From the NCBI GenBank assembly GCA_903824785.1, contig CAIJYD010000037.1:1-64000 (forward strand): 64,000 nt of DNA, given 5' to 3'. The position numbers and the translations under genes are program-made. Numbering within the stretch: position 1 is the first letter of the stretch; each line of letters starts with the position of its first letter. Below, one piece after another: positions 1-9,392 of this stretch. The stretch comes from an uncultured Bacteroidota bacterium (GTDB lineage: Bacteria; Bacteroidota; Bacteroidia; Bacteroidales; VadinHA17). The notes under the pieces are model-generated. The model ran no database searches. It worked only from the letters and a program-made list of their open reading frames with translations, and had not been told where the DNA came from.

Positions 1-136
1 CTCAATTCTAAAATACTAACAAGTTATTATTTTGACGAGATTTCCATTTCTCGCCTGGTTGTTTACTTCATAATTTCAAAGAACTTTATCCGCTTTTACC
101 ATTTTGTATCCGCAGATCTTTTTGCTTTTGGGACGA
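1..136 (-). other. Putative rRNA-operon leader, transcribed leftward
   Basis: No open reading frame is supported here. Read on the minus strand, the segment lies just downstream of a strong promoter (137-167). It carries AGTTCTTTGAAAT at 85-73, which resembles the conserved TTCTTTGA element I associate with Bacteroidota 16S rRNA leaders. A small hairpin follows, with CGAGA arms at 36-40 and 49-53. The 16S gene itself would lie beyond position 1 and is not visible, so this call is inference. The leader of some other strongly expressed gene would look similar. Confidence 0.45.
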
Positions 137-167
137 CAAAGATAATGCTTCAATTATTTCTTCCAAA
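137..167 (-). promoter_or_regulatory. Strong Bacteroidota sigma promoter reading left
   Basis: On the minus strand there is a TTTG -33 box at 167-164, a 19-base spacer, and TATCTTTG at 144-137. This matches the Bacteroidota primary-sigma consensus TTTG-N19/21-TAnnTTTG in every defined position. It points out of the window to the left, divergent from the glycosyltransferase gene, and probably drives a highly expressed transcript such as an rRNA operon. Confidence 0.7.
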
Positions 168-265
168 GAAATTGATATTTATTTTCAGCAATAATTGATA
201 AATAAACTTGTCCATTTAAATGCCGGTCTCATGAAATGTACTATTTTCGTAAATATTTATCTGAT

Positions 266-994
266 ATGCCGAACATTGTAATTATTCCAACTTACAGGGA
301 AAAAGAGAATATAGAGGCGATAATAAAAGCCATATCCTCTCTTATTATCCCTTTCGACATACTTGTTATTGATGATAACTCTCCCGACGGCACTGCAGAC
401 ATCGTTAAAAAGCTTCAATTATACCTTCCAAATCTTCACCTCATTGAAAGACCAGGAAAACTGGGACTTGGTACTGCCTATACTGCCGGTTTCAAATGGG
501 CTCTTGATAAAGATTATAGCTTTATTTATGAAATGGATGCAGATTTCTCCCACGATCCAAATGATCTGTTGAAGCTTTATAAAGCATGTAAAGATGACGG
601 CGCGGATCTGGCAATAGGTTCAAGATATATCAGCGGGGTTAATGTTGTCAACTGGCCACTCACCAGAGTACTGATGTCATACATTGCTTCAATTTATGTG
701 AGAATAATTACAGGCATGAAAATAATGGATACCACTGCCGGATTCAAATGCTACCGGAGAGAAGTCCTTGAAAGTATTAAACCAGATCATATCAGATCTG
801 TAGGCTATGGCTTCCAGATTGAAATGAAATTTACCGCCTGGAAACTCGGATACAAAATTGTTGAGATACCTATCATCTTCACAGACAGAAAACTAGGCTC
901 ATCCAAAATGTCGGGTGGAATTTTCAACGAAGCATTGTGGGGTGTTCTTAGAATGAAAGTCAGAAGTATTTTCACAAAGTATCCAAAGAAATAG
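266..994 (+). CDS. Polyprenol (dolichol)-phosphate mannosyltransferase-like GT2
   Basis: Family 2 glycosyltransferase of the Dpm1 type, which moves a sugar, usually mannose, from a nucleotide sugar to a polyprenyl phosphate at the inner face of the membrane. The 242-residue protein starts with the typical MPNIVIIPTYREKENI. It has DDNSPDGT near residues 36-43, the metal-binding D91-A-D93 followed by FSHDP, and TTAGFKCYRR further on. There is no C-terminal membrane segment, so it is the short, single-domain form. An upstream ATG at 236 would add ten residues with no family resemblance, so I chose 266. It stands alone, 174 bases before dihydroorotase. The sugar and lipid acceptor are inferred from the family only. 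Confidence 0.88.
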   Translation: MPNIVIIPTYREKENIEAIIKAISSLIIPFDILVIDDNSPDGTADIVKKLQLYLPNLHLIERPGKLGLGTAYTAGFKWALDKDYSFIYEMDADFSHDPNDLLKLYKACKDDGADLAIGSRYISGVNVVNWPLTRVLMSYIASIYVRIITGMKIMDTTAGFKCYRREVLESIKPDHIRSVGYGFQIEMKFTAWKLGYKIVEIPIIFTDRKLGSSKMSGGIFNEALWGVLRMKVRSIFTKYPKK

Positions 995-1168
995 GATACC
1001 ATATTATAAAGGTATAACTTCAGTCCCATCCCAAAAATAACCAGGAAGTTTTGAACCCCAACCAATCCACCTGGAAAGGTGATTTTCCAGAACACTTTGG
1101 CTGACCGGGACAAAAAAATGAACAGATAACAAAGTAAAATAAGAATCCACACCTGTATATCATTTATA

Positions 1169-2512
1169 ATGAGCAATATATTAATAAAAAACGCAACAAT
1201 AGTCAATGAAGGAGAGACTTACTTAAGTGACCTTCTTATTATAGAGGAGATTATTTCTGCAATCGGATCTGCTGACCAGATGACTATCCCTCCGGGGACA
1301 AAAACAATTGATGCCACCGGGTTATTACTTATTCCCGGGGTCATTGACGATCAGGTTCATTTCAGGGAACCCGGCCTGACCCATAAAGGCGATATCCACA
1401 GTGAATCGAGAGCCGCTGTTGCCGGTGGTGTAACCTCATTTATGGATATGCCAAACACAAACCCTCAGACAGTTACAATAGACATACTTAATGAAAAATA
1501 CCTTATCGGCTCTGAAAATTCCCTGACTAACTACTCCTTTTATATCGGAGCAACAAACACAAACATCGGCGAGGTGATGAGGGTTGATCCATCGGAAGTA
1601 TGCGGCATAAAGTTATTTATGGGCTCCTCAACCGGGAATATGCTTGTTGATAACGAAAGTGCTTTGAAGGAGTTGTTTGCAAAAGTATCATTACCCATTA
1701 CTGCCCATTGCGAAGATGAGCCGACAATAAGAAAAAATACCGGCATATACCGGGAACGATACGGAGAGGATGTTCCGGTTAAAATGCATCCCCTTATACG
1801 AAGCCGGGAGGCCTGTTTCCTCTCTTCATCACATGCCGTTAATCTTGCAAAAGAGTTTAATACACGACTTCATATACTTCACCTTTCAACTGCCGATGAG
1901 ATTAAGCTTTTCAGCAACGAGCTTCCTCTTAATCAGAAGAGGATAACAGGTGAGGTCTGTGTGCACTATCTCTGGTTTGAGGAATCCTCCTATGATGATC
2001 TTGGGGCACTTATAAAATGGAACCCGGCAATAAAAACCCGTTTCGACAGAGATGCCCTTATTAACGGGGTGAATAATAATCTGATCGATATTATTGCAAC
2101 AGATCATGCTCCACATACATTGGAAGAGAAACAAAACAGTTATTTCAAAGCGCCTTCGGGCGGCCCTCTTATTCAGCACTCGCTCACTATAATGCTTGAA
2201 CTCTGGCACAGGAATGTTTTCAGCCTTGGGAAAATTGTTGAGATGATGTGCCATAATCCGGCTATTCTGTTTAATATCAGAGAGAGAGGGTTTATTAGAG
2301 AAGGGTATAAAGCTGACTTGTGCCTTATTGATCCTGACAGCGGATGGAGCGTTACAAAAGAGAACATATTATATAAATGCGGATGGTCTCCATTTGAAGG
2401 TACTTCATTTCGATCAAAGGTTGTTAAGACTATTGTAAACGGAACAATTGTCTTTGATAACGGAGTAATTAAAGAGGACTACAGAGGCCAGCGATTACTT
2501 TTTGACAGATAA
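1169..2512 (+). CDS. pyrC: Dihydroorotase, class I
   Basis: Catalyses the reversible cyclisation of N-carbamoyl-aspartate to dihydroorotate in pyrimidine synthesis. The 447 residues follow the class I amidohydrolase layout: VIDDQVHFREPG at about 58-69, an MPNTNP substrate loop, GIKLFMGSSTG, TAHCEDEP, LHILHLSTADE, and ATDHAPH with the catalytic Asp. The metal-binding DxHxH motif here reads D-D-Q-V-H, so the first histidine is Gln62 (codon 1352-1354). I believe related Bacteroidota enzymes share this, but cannot check. The other metal ligands look intact. The gene is convergent with the aspartokinase gene, and the stop codons are 18 bases apart. A non-catalytic or hydantoinase-like role is less likely given the overall match. 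Confidence 0.9.
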   Translation: MSNILIKNATIVNEGETYLSDLLIIEEIISAIGSADQMTIPPGTKTIDATGLLLIPGVIDDQVHFREPGLTHKGDIHSESRAAVAGGVTSFMDMPNTNPQTVTIDILNEKYLIGSENSLTNYSFYIGATNTNIGEVMRVDPSEVCGIKLFMGSSTGNMLVDNESALKELFAKVSLPITAHCEDEPTIRKNTGIYRERYGEDVPVKMHPLIRSREACFLSSSHAVNLAKEFNTRLHILHLSTADEIKLFSNELPLNQKRITGEVCVHYLWFEESSYDDLGALIKWNPAIKTRFDRDALINGVNNNLIDIIATDHAPHTLEEKQNSYFKAPSGGPLIQHSLTIMLELWHRNVFSLGKIVEMMCHNPAILFNIRERGFIREGYKADLCLIDPDSGWSVTKENILYKCGWSPFEGTSFRSKVVKTIVNGTIVFDNGVIKEDYRGQRLLFDR

Positions 2513-2530
2513 TTCACTATTGTCATAGTA

Positions 2531-3787
2531 TTATGCCGTCCTGACTACGAACCTTACAGTGCTTCTCGTACGCTGTTCAAGAAGGATTTCCCTGGCATCA
2601 GTAATTCTTCCGACAGCTTCCTCAGTATAATGCCTTATTGAAAGCATTTCCACATTATCGTTATAAACAGCTGAAAATTCGGTTTTTAAATCTTCGATCA
2701 AAGCATCAACTTTTTCTCTTTCGTCATCGACACAAACATCTATGCTTACTGCACTTGCTTCAACCAGGTTAACTTTAATACCGTGTGTCATGAAAAAATG
2801 GAAGATCCTGCTCAGATTATCTCCCATGACAAAAGAAAAATCATTTGGCTGCAATGAAATAAGGATCTGATCTTCCTTTTTAATAAAAACAGGGATTCCC
2901 TTTTTAAGAGTTGCATCCGCTTTAATTACAGTCCCTTTCCCTGCAGGTAAAAGAAACGAACGGACATGCAGAGGTATATTCTTATTATGAAGAGGCTTAA
3001 TAGTTTTAGGGTGTATGACTTTTGCGCCGGAGAATGTCATCTCAACGGCCTCTTTATAAGAAATCTCATCAAGTTTCTGAGCATCGGGCAGCCATTTCGG
3101 ATCGGCATTCAGGATTCCCGGAACATCTTTCCATACCACAACACTTTCAGCATCAAGCATATTTGCAAGAATTGCCGCAGTATAATCAGACCCTTCCCTC
3201 CCAAGAGTGGTTGTATGTCCGGCTGATGTTCCCCCTATAAAACCCTGGGTAACATAAATCCTCTTCTTTTTAAAATCAAGAATCTTCTTAACCCTTTCAG
3301 TACTCTCGCTCCATAAAATATTTGCATCCCTGTAATTGTCGTCAGTTAAAAGGGCATTTCTGATATCAACCCACTCTGTGCCGGGGAGATTTATCATCAG
3401 ATATTCGGCAACAATAACTGTTGACCATATTTCACCATAAGATACAACCTGATCATAATTAAAATCATAACCAGGACTCTTCTCAGATAACAAATATTCT
3501 TTCAGGAGTGTGAACCAGACGTCTATTTTCCCTGACGGAACTGTTTTATCCGTAAAAAGTTCCTGAATTACTGATTGATGATTATTATATATCTCCTCCA
3601 GCAGGAGCAGATATGCTTTATCTCCCGCGAGCCATGCCTTAAGCACTTTCTCAAGAGCATTTGTTGTTTTTCCTAAAGCTGAAACAACAACTACCAGATC
3701 AGCAGACTCTTCTGAGACAATCATCGAAAGATTTCTCATACCTGAAGCATCTCTGACCGATGCTCCTCCAAACTTAAAGACCTTCAT
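2531..3787 (-). CDS. Aspartate kinase, monofunctional
   Basis: Phosphorylates aspartate as the first step towards lysine, threonine and methionine. The 418-residue protein opens with MKVFKFGGASV, the KFGG nucleotide-binding signature. It has the internal TLGREGSDYTA segment near residue 200 and GAKVIHPKTI in the second half of the kinase domain. The C-terminal roughly 110 residues contain the tandem ACT-type regulatory region (VNLVEASAVSIDVCVDD). There is no homoserine dehydrogenase fusion, so it is the single-function form. It is divergent from mfd across 108 bases. The paralogue type, and so whether lysine or threonine inhibits it, cannot be read from the sequence. Confidence 0.9.
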   Translation of the reverse strand: MKVFKFGGASVRDASGMRNLSMIVSEESADLVVVVSALGKTTNALEKVLKAWLAGDKAYLLLLEEIYNNHQSVIQELFTDKTVPSGKIDVWFTLLKEYLLSEKSPGYDFNYDQVVSYGEIWSTVIVAEYLMINLPGTEWVDIRNALLTDDNYRDANILWSESTERVKKILDFKKKRIYVTQGFIGGTSAGHTTTLGREGSDYTAAILANMLDAESVVVWKDVPGILNADPKWLPDAQKLDEISYKEAVEMTFSGAKVIHPKTIKPLHNKNIPLHVRSFLLPAGKGTVIKADATLKKGIPVFIKKEDQILISLQPNDFSFVMGDNLSRIFHFFMTHGIKVNLVEASAVSIDVCVDDEREKVDALIEDLKTEFSAVYNDNVEMLSIRHYTEEAVGRITDAREILLEQRTRSTVRFVVRTA

Positions 3788-3870
3788 ATAATCAAATTTG
3801 GTTTAAAAATAACATTTCCCCGACACATAGCAATTCACCCGACAAACATCCCTTTTAAGATTCATTTTAG

Positions 3871-3878
3871 TAAATTTG
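3871..3878 (+). promoter_or_regulatory. -7 box for mfd
   Basis: TAAATTTG matches TAnnTTTG and ends 17 bases before the mfd ATG, which would give a leader of roughly ten bases. No good TTTG -33 box is seen at the expected distance. Confidence 0.5.
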
Positions 3879-3895
3879 CCCGCGAAATAAGTCCG

Positions 3896-6800
3896 ATGAA
3901 AGAAAACCAGATATCCGTTCACTATAATAATCATCCTCTCCTTCCTGTTCTGATTGAGACAATAAATGATGATAAGAGAAGAAACATGCGTGTTGAAGGT
4001 CTTTCCGGTTCTTCCAGAGCAATGGTTCTTTCACTGGTGTTTCATAAAACCCAAACCACCCATTTGGTATTGATCCCCGAAAAAGAGGATGCTGCCTATT
4101 TTTATAATGATCTTGTTTCCCTTCTGGGTGAAGAATCTGTTTTCTTTTTCCCTTCTACATATAAACGTTCGGTACAATATGAACAAACCGAGCCTGCAAA
4201 CATTGTTCTGCGAACTGAAGTTCTTAACCATCTTGCTTCAGGAAAAAGGAAAGGGATAGTAGTTACCTACCCCGAGTCGGCAATGGAAAAGGTGGTGAGC
4301 AAAAGAAATCTTAAAAAGAACACTTTCAATATAAGCAAAGGCGATAAGATCTCATTAGAGTTTCTTGAAGAGATTCTTCATGAATACAATTTCGTAAGGA
4401 CCGATTTTGTTTATGAGCCCGGTCAGTATTCAATCAGAGGAAGTATTGCAGACGTCTTCTCATACTCAGCCGATCTGCCATACCGTATCGATTTTTTTAG
4501 TGAAGAGGTGGAGACAATACGATCGTTTAATACCGACGATCAGTTGTCGGTGAGTATTCACAAGCAGATATCCATAATCCCCAATATTCAGGATATATCA
4601 ATAGAAGAGATCAATGATTCCTTTACTGACTTCCTTCCCCCTTCTTCCCTGATCTGGATTGAAGATGCAGCATACATAAAGGAAAAGATCAATAACATTT
4701 TCTTTCAGACGACCCAGAGAGAGGAGTCGGGGCAGATCTCAGACAAGAAAGAGATTGTGATGACAGGCAACCACTTTTTTGACCATTGCAGGAAGTTCAG
4801 GATGGTCGAATTCGGCAGGCAGAGCATGTTTGAACCGGAATCGCTGTTTGAATTCCGGACTGAATCGCAACCTGTATTCAATAAGAACTTTGAATTGCTT
4901 TCAGGAAAGCTTCTTTCGAATGTTGCCGAAGAGTATACAACTTATATTATTTCAGAGAGCGAATCGCAGATTGAGAGGCTGAAAGATATCTTTAAGGAGA
5001 TAAATCCGGCGGTTCATTTTAATCCGATGCTCCTTAACCTTCATAACGGATTCACCGATCATGATCTGAAGATCTCGATATACACCGACCATCAGATCTT
5101 TGACAGGTACCATAAATTCAGGATCAGAGGATACTTTACAAAGAAGGAGAGTATCTCTGTAAAAGAACTTACCGGACTCAACCCGGGAGATTATGTTGTG
5201 CATATCGATCATGGGATAGGTAAATTCGGAGGGCTTGAGAAGATTGAAGTCAATGGAAAGATACAAGAGGCTATTAAGCTGGTTTACAGGGATAATGACA
5301 TACTTTATGTAGGTATTCATTCCCTTCACCGGATCTCAAAATATAAAGGTAAGGATAATGCAGAACCCAAAATCTACAAGCTTGGTTCAGGTGCCTGGCA
5401 GAAACTGAAGCAGGCTACAAAAGGACGGGTGAAGGACATCGCAAAAGATCTGATACTGCTATATGCAAAAAGGATGGATTCGCCGGGATATTCTTTTTCT
5501 CCCGATTCATATCTTCAACGCGAACTTGAAGCTTCTTTTATTTATGAAGATACACCTGATCAGCTCACTGCATCAATTGCAGTAAAAGAAGACATGGAAG
5601 CAGGGCATCCGATGGACCGTCTGGTATGTGGCGATGTGGGGTTCGGTAAGACTGAGATTGCCATAAGGGCAGCTTTTAAATCGGCTACTGACAGCAAACA
5701 GACCGCTGTGCTCGTCCCGACAACTATTCTTGCCCTTCAGCACTATAAGACCTTTTCGGCACGCCTTAAAGGATTTCCTTGTAATATTGAATATATCAGC
5801 CGCCATAAAAAAGCTGCCGATCAGAAATTAATCCTGTCCCGGCTGGCTGAAGGAAAGATAGATATTATTATTGGAACACATAAGCTTGTCGGGCAGGATG
5901 TTAAATTCAAAGATCTGGGGCTTTTAATAATTGATGAGGAGCAGAGATTCGGTGTTTCTGTAAAGGAGAAACTTAAAAAAATTAAGGCAAATGTTGATAC
6001 TCTGACACTTACAGCTACTCCGATACCACGAACTCTTCAATTTTCACTTATGGGTTCGCGCGACCTGTCAATAATAAATACCCCTCCTCCAAACAGAATG
6101 CCCATTATAACCGAACTTCATGGATTCAACGAAGAGATAGTTAAGGAGGGCATTGAATATGAGGTCTCAAGAAACGGACAGGTCTTTTTTATTCATAACA
6201 GGGTTGAAAATATTAAACAGATACAGGCACAGATAAACAGGATCTGTCCAAACGTTAAGACTGCAATTGTTCATGGGCAGATGGATGGCACTCATGTAGA
6301 AAATGTGATGTACGACTTCATCCAGGGCGATTATGATGTGTTACTTGCAACCACAATAATTGAATCAGGCCTTGACATCCCGAATGCCAATACAATCTTT
6401 ATCAATGATGCTCATCACTTTGGCCTGTCGGAGCTGCATCAGCTAAGAGGAAGAGTGGGCCGATCAAATAAAAAAGCATTTTGCTATCTTCTGGCTCCTC
6501 CCCTGACCACTCTTACCCATGAGGCCAGACGCAGACTGAAGGCTATAGAAGAGTTTTCGGAACTTGGAAGCGGATTTAATATTGCCATGCAGGATCTTGA
6601 TATCAGAGGCTCTGGAAACCTTCTTGGAGGGGAACAGAGCGGGTTTATTGCTGATGTAGGTTTTGAAACTTATCAGCGAATACTGAATGAGGCACTCATC
6701 GAGTTGAGAGAGTCTGAGTACAGGGAGCCTTCGGATGATACAGAAAAAGTAACATTTCCGGAAAAACCTCAACATAAAAAAATATACGTTACAGATTTTC

Positions 6801-7258
6801 AGATTGATACTGACCTTGAAATTATGTTCCCGGATGAATATATTTCAAATATCTCTGAAAGAATAAGGTTATATAAAGAGCTGAATGAGATTGAAAACGA
6901 TGATGCTTTAGTGTTATTTGAGAAGAAGCTTATCGACAGGTTTGGTACTATTCCTCCTCCGGCTGAAGCTCTGCTCGATATTGTAAGAATCAAATGGATC
7001 GCCATAAAGCTTGGTATCGAAAAGATATTCTTAAAAAATAATCTGCTTATTGCCAATTTTGTCTCGGATCATAACTCAAAGTTCTATCACAGTTCGCTTT
7101 TTGTTTCAATAATGAACTACGTTAACAAAAAGCAAAACAGGATGAGCATGAAACAAAAGGCTGCAAAACTAAGCCTCACTGTTTCAGATGTAAGGTCTGT
7201 AAAATCGGCGATACATATTCTGAATGAGATTCTGGGAAACACAACAAGCGCAGGCTAG
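3896..7258 (+). CDS. mfd: Transcription-repair coupling factor
   Basis: ATP-driven translocase that removes RNA polymerase stalled at DNA damage and recruits UvrA. The 1120 residues show the full architecture: a UvrB-like N-terminal part (YEPGQYSIRGSIADVFSYS), the RNA-polymerase-interacting CarD-like domain around residues 425-500 (LNPGDYVVHIDHGIGKFGGLE), then the RecG-like helicase core. The core has Walker A GDVGFGKTE near 578, DEEQRFG near 680, TATPIPRT, and the QLRGRVGRS motif VI. The C-terminal TRCF domain is present. Length is normal for the family. It has its own -7 box and is divergent from the aspartokinase gene. Confidence 0.97.
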   Translation: MKENQISVHYNNHPLLPVLIETINDDKRRNMRVEGLSGSSRAMVLSLVFHKTQTTHLVLIPEKEDAAYFYNDLVSLLGEESVFFFPSTYKRSVQYEQTEPANIVLRTEVLNHLASGKRKGIVVTYPESAMEKVVSKRNLKKNTFNISKGDKISLEFLEEILHEYNFVRTDFVYEPGQYSIRGSIADVFSYSADLPYRIDFFSEEVETIRSFNTDDQLSVSIHKQISIIPNIQDISIEEINDSFTDFLPPSSLIWIEDAAYIKEKINNIFFQTTQREESGQISDKKEIVMTGNHFFDHCRKFRMVEFGRQSMFEPESLFEFRTESQPVFNKNFELLSGKLLSNVAEEYTTYIISESESQIERLKDIFKEINPAVHFNPMLLNLHNGFTDHDLKISIYTDHQIFDRYHKFRIRGYFTKKESISVKELTGLNPGDYVVHIDHGIGKFGGLEKIEVNGKIQEAIKLVYRDNDILYVGIHSLHRISKYKGKDNAEPKIYKLGSGAWQKLKQATKGRVKDIAKDLILLYAKRMDSPGYSFSPDSYLQRELEASFIYEDTPDQLTASIAVKEDMEAGHPMDRLVCGDVGFGKTEIAIRAAFKSATDSKQTAVLVPTTILALQHYKTFSARLKGFPCNIEYISRHKKAADQKLILSRLAEGKIDIIIGTHKLVGQDVKFKDLGLLIIDEEQRFGVSVKEKLKKIKANVDTLTLTATPIPRTLQFSLMGSRDLSIINTPPPNRMPIITELHGFNEEIVKEGIEYEVSRNGQVFFIHNRVENIKQIQAQINRICPNVKTAIVHGQMDGTHVENVMYDFIQGDYDVLLATTIIESGLDIPNANTIFINDAHHFGLSELHQLRGRVGRSNKKAFCYLLAPPLTTLTHEARRRLKAIEEFSELGSGFNIAMQDLDIRGSGNLLGGEQSGFIADVGFETYQRILNEALIELRESEYREPSDDTEKVTFPEKPQHKKIYVTDFQIDTDLEIMFPDEYISNISERIRLYKELNEIENDDALVLFEKKLIDRFGTIPPPAEALLDIVRIKWIAIKLGIEKIFLKNNLLIANFVSDHNSKFYHSSLFVSIMNYVNKKQNRMSMKQKAAKLSLTVSDVRSVKSAIHILNEILGNTTSAG

Positions 7259-7299
7259 TTTCTGATGTTTAAAGCTGCAATTCTGTTCCTGCTTTTTAT

Positions 7300-7307
7300 T
7301 ACCTTTG
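7300..7307 (+). promoter_or_regulatory. -7 box for coaX, possibly leaderless
   Basis: TACCTTTG matches TAnnTTTG and ends only four bases before the coaX ATG at 7312. Transcription would start at or next to the A of the start codon. The -33 region is weak. Confidence 0.5.
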
Positions 7308-7311
7308 CACC

Positions 7312-8034
7312 ATGAATCTTATCGTTGACATTGGAAATACCAGTACAAAGCTGGCTGTTTATGAAAAGGAGAAAAAGCTTTCTGTCTCCCGGATAAATGA
7401 GTTAAGCTGTGAGGAGATGGAAAAGGAGCTAAGCGGGTTTAAAATTAAAAAGGCCATCGTATCATCAGTAAAAAAATTACCTCCTTTCATCATCGATCTG
7501 TTTCTTTCGAACATCCCCTCTGTTCATGTTCTTTCGCATAAATCCAAACTTCCTTTTAAAATTGAATATGATACTCCTGAAACACTTGGAACAGACAGAA
7601 TAGCAGCTGTTGCAGGAGCATGCAGACTCTTCTCCGGGAAAGAGATCCTTATTATTGATGCCGGTACTGCAATTACATTTGACTATCTCTCTGCAGATAT
7701 TTTTAAAGGTGGTAACATTTCTCCGGGTATAACAATGAGATTCAAGGCATTAAATAGTTACACAGGAAAACTGCCCCTCGTTACACTGACTGAAAGCTAT
7801 ACATTCCCCGGACGAAATACTACTGATGCAATAAGAGCAGGTGTTATTACGGGGGTCTCATATGAAATAAATGAGTATATTCGCACGTTTGAGAAAAAGC
7901 ATACTGATTTCAAAATAATACTGACAGGCGGAGACAGTGAATATCTTAAAGACAAAATCGACTGCCAATACACATATATGCCTGATATTGTGATTGATGG
8001 TTTAAATTATATTTTAGAATACAATGCAACATAA
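7312..8034 (+). CDS. coaX: Type III pantothenate kinase
   Basis: Phosphorylates pantothenate in the first step of coenzyme A synthesis. The 240-residue protein has the ASKHA-fold signatures of CoaX: DIGNTSTK at 6-13, GTDRIAAVAGA at 93-103 and IIDAGTAITFD at 114-124, followed by GGNISPG. Length is typical for the family. It overlaps the following outer-membrane protein gene by 11 bases, implying co-transcription and possibly coupled translation. In Bacteroidota coaX often precedes outer-membrane and lptC genes, as here. Confidence 0.95.
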   Translation: MNLIVDIGNTSTKLAVYEKEKKLSVSRINELSCEEMEKELSGFKIKKAIVSSVKKLPPFIIDLFLSNIPSVHVLSHKSKLPFKIEYDTPETLGTDRIAAVAGACRLFSGKEILIIDAGTAITFDYLSADIFKGGNISPGITMRFKALNSYTGKLPLVTLTESYTFPGRNTTDAIRAGVITGVSYEINEYIRTFEKKHTDFKIILTGGDSEYLKDKIDCQYTYMPDIVIDGLNYILEYNAT

Positions 8035-9304
8035 AACGACAATAGCCATTTTTCTCTTCCTGTTTTCCCTTACCTATACAGCCACCGGTCAGAAGCTTAT
8101 TAACTCTCCTTACTCGAGATTCAATATTGGGACCATGGAACCTGCAGGAGCATTCAAAAGTCTGGGAATGGGTGGTATAGGAACTGCATTAAGGAGCAAC
8201 GCAACCATACATTTTTCTAATCCGGCATCGTACAGCAGCCTTGATACAAACTCCTTTATCTTTGATTTTGGAATTGATTATGGCAGAAATATTCTTTCCG
8301 ACGGAGCATCAAGCTTCACTTCTGAAGATATGAATTTTGATCATCTCCTTATTGGCTTTCCTCTGGCAAAAGGATGGGGGTTTGCAGCTGGGATCGTCCC
8401 TGTCAGCAGTGGCTATTACAATCTTTCAGAAACAGTTCTGAAAATTGATCCCGGATATGATCCGATAGTAGGAGAATATATTTCTAACCATACCGGCGAA
8501 GGAGGATTTACAAATTTCTTCCTTGGTTCAGGAATCAACATCAATAAAAATTTCTCGGCAGGAATTAATATGACAATGCTTTTCGGTCAGGTAAAAAGAA
8601 ATTATCTGGTCTCGTTTAACGACATCTTTGTTTATCAGAATAACACTTCGGAGAAACTGGAATTGAGTGGTGTTAATTTTGATTACGGCATTCAGTACAC
8701 TGCAGCACTCAAAAACAATTACTTTATTAATGCCGGTGTCTCTCTTAATTCCGGCAAATATTTCACCTCCAAATATCAGCACCTCTCCTATAAATCTACA
8801 ACAAACGGGGTAACAGATACCATTTCAGATATTTCTGACAATTCAACCTCTGCCTTCATACCGGGTACATTAAGGCTTGGTTTATCCCTTGGCAAAAAGA
8901 ATAAATTTACAACAGGATTTGATTTCGTCTCTACCAAATGGACAAAATCAAGAATTCCGGGGGCAGAAGGTTATTCAGGTGATACCAGAACATTTCTATT
9001 CGGGGCAGAATTCACTCCTGACCGATTTTCAAATTTCAGTTTCCTTAAGAGAATGGATTATCGGATCGGCGGCCATGTTGGAGATAATTATCTGGTTATT
9101 AATGGGGAACAGTTGAAAGAATATGGTGCCAGTATCGGCTTTGGAGTTCCATTAAGGCGATCATTATCGACCACCAATTTTTATTTCGATATAACCAGAA
9201 AAACGGGTGCTGCCGGCAGTAGTCTTCATACCGAAAACTATTTTACATTTGGCATCAGCCTCAACCTTTACGATTTCTGGTTTATTAAACGCAAATATGA
9301 TTAG
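8024..9304 (+). CDS. Outer-membrane beta-barrel protein, function unknown
   Basis: The 426-residue protein has a signal peptide (residues 1-22, cleavage likely after TATG) and then alternating short amphipathic strands rich in aromatic and small residues, typical of an outer-membrane barrel. The N-terminal GMGGIGTALRSNATIHFSNPAS resembles the start of FadL/PorV-type barrels, where a small conserved segment plugs the pore. It ends in strand-like sequence with aromatic residues. It overlaps coaX and sits 88 bases before lptC, so it may be part of an envelope-biogenesis transcript. The ligand is unknown, and a transport role is only suggested by the barrel type. Confidence 0.75.
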   Translation: MQHKTTIAIFLFLFSLTYTATGQKLINSPYSRFNIGTMEPAGAFKSLGMGGIGTALRSNATIHFSNPASYSSLDTNSFIFDFGIDYGRNILSDGASSFTSEDMNFDHLLIGFPLAKGWGFAAGIVPVSSGYYNLSETVLKIDPGYDPIVGEYISNHTGEGGFTNFFLGSGININKNFSAGINMTMLFGQVKRNYLVSFNDIFVYQNNTSEKLELSGVNFDYGIQYTAALKNNYFINAGVSLNSGKYFTSKYQHLSYKSTTNGVTDTISDISDNSTSAFIPGTLRLGLSLGKKNKFTTGFDFVSTKWTKSRIPGAEGYSGDTRTFLFGAEFTPDRFSNFSFLKRMDYRIGGHVGDNYLVINGEQLKEYGASIGFGVPLRRSLSTTNFYFDITRKTGAAGSSLHTENYFTFGISLNLYDFWFIKRKYD

Positions 9305-9392
9305 CAGGTAATTACCTTATCCCAACCTTCCCGCTGCATTGAAGGAGTTTCGCAAGATTCATCAGCTGCAGAAGCGGAAAGGGGTTAAATAA

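Noticed and set aside
805-1206. A 133-codon minus-strand frame with a membrane-protein look between the glycosyltransferase and pyrC
   Set aside because: It overlaps the 3' end of the glycosyltransferase and the 5' end of pyrC, and its hydrophobicity is what the antisense of these genes would give. No family match is recognised.
4952-5329. A 125-codon minus-strand frame inside mfd
   Set aside because: It lies fully within the well-supported mfd coding region and has no recognisable domain.
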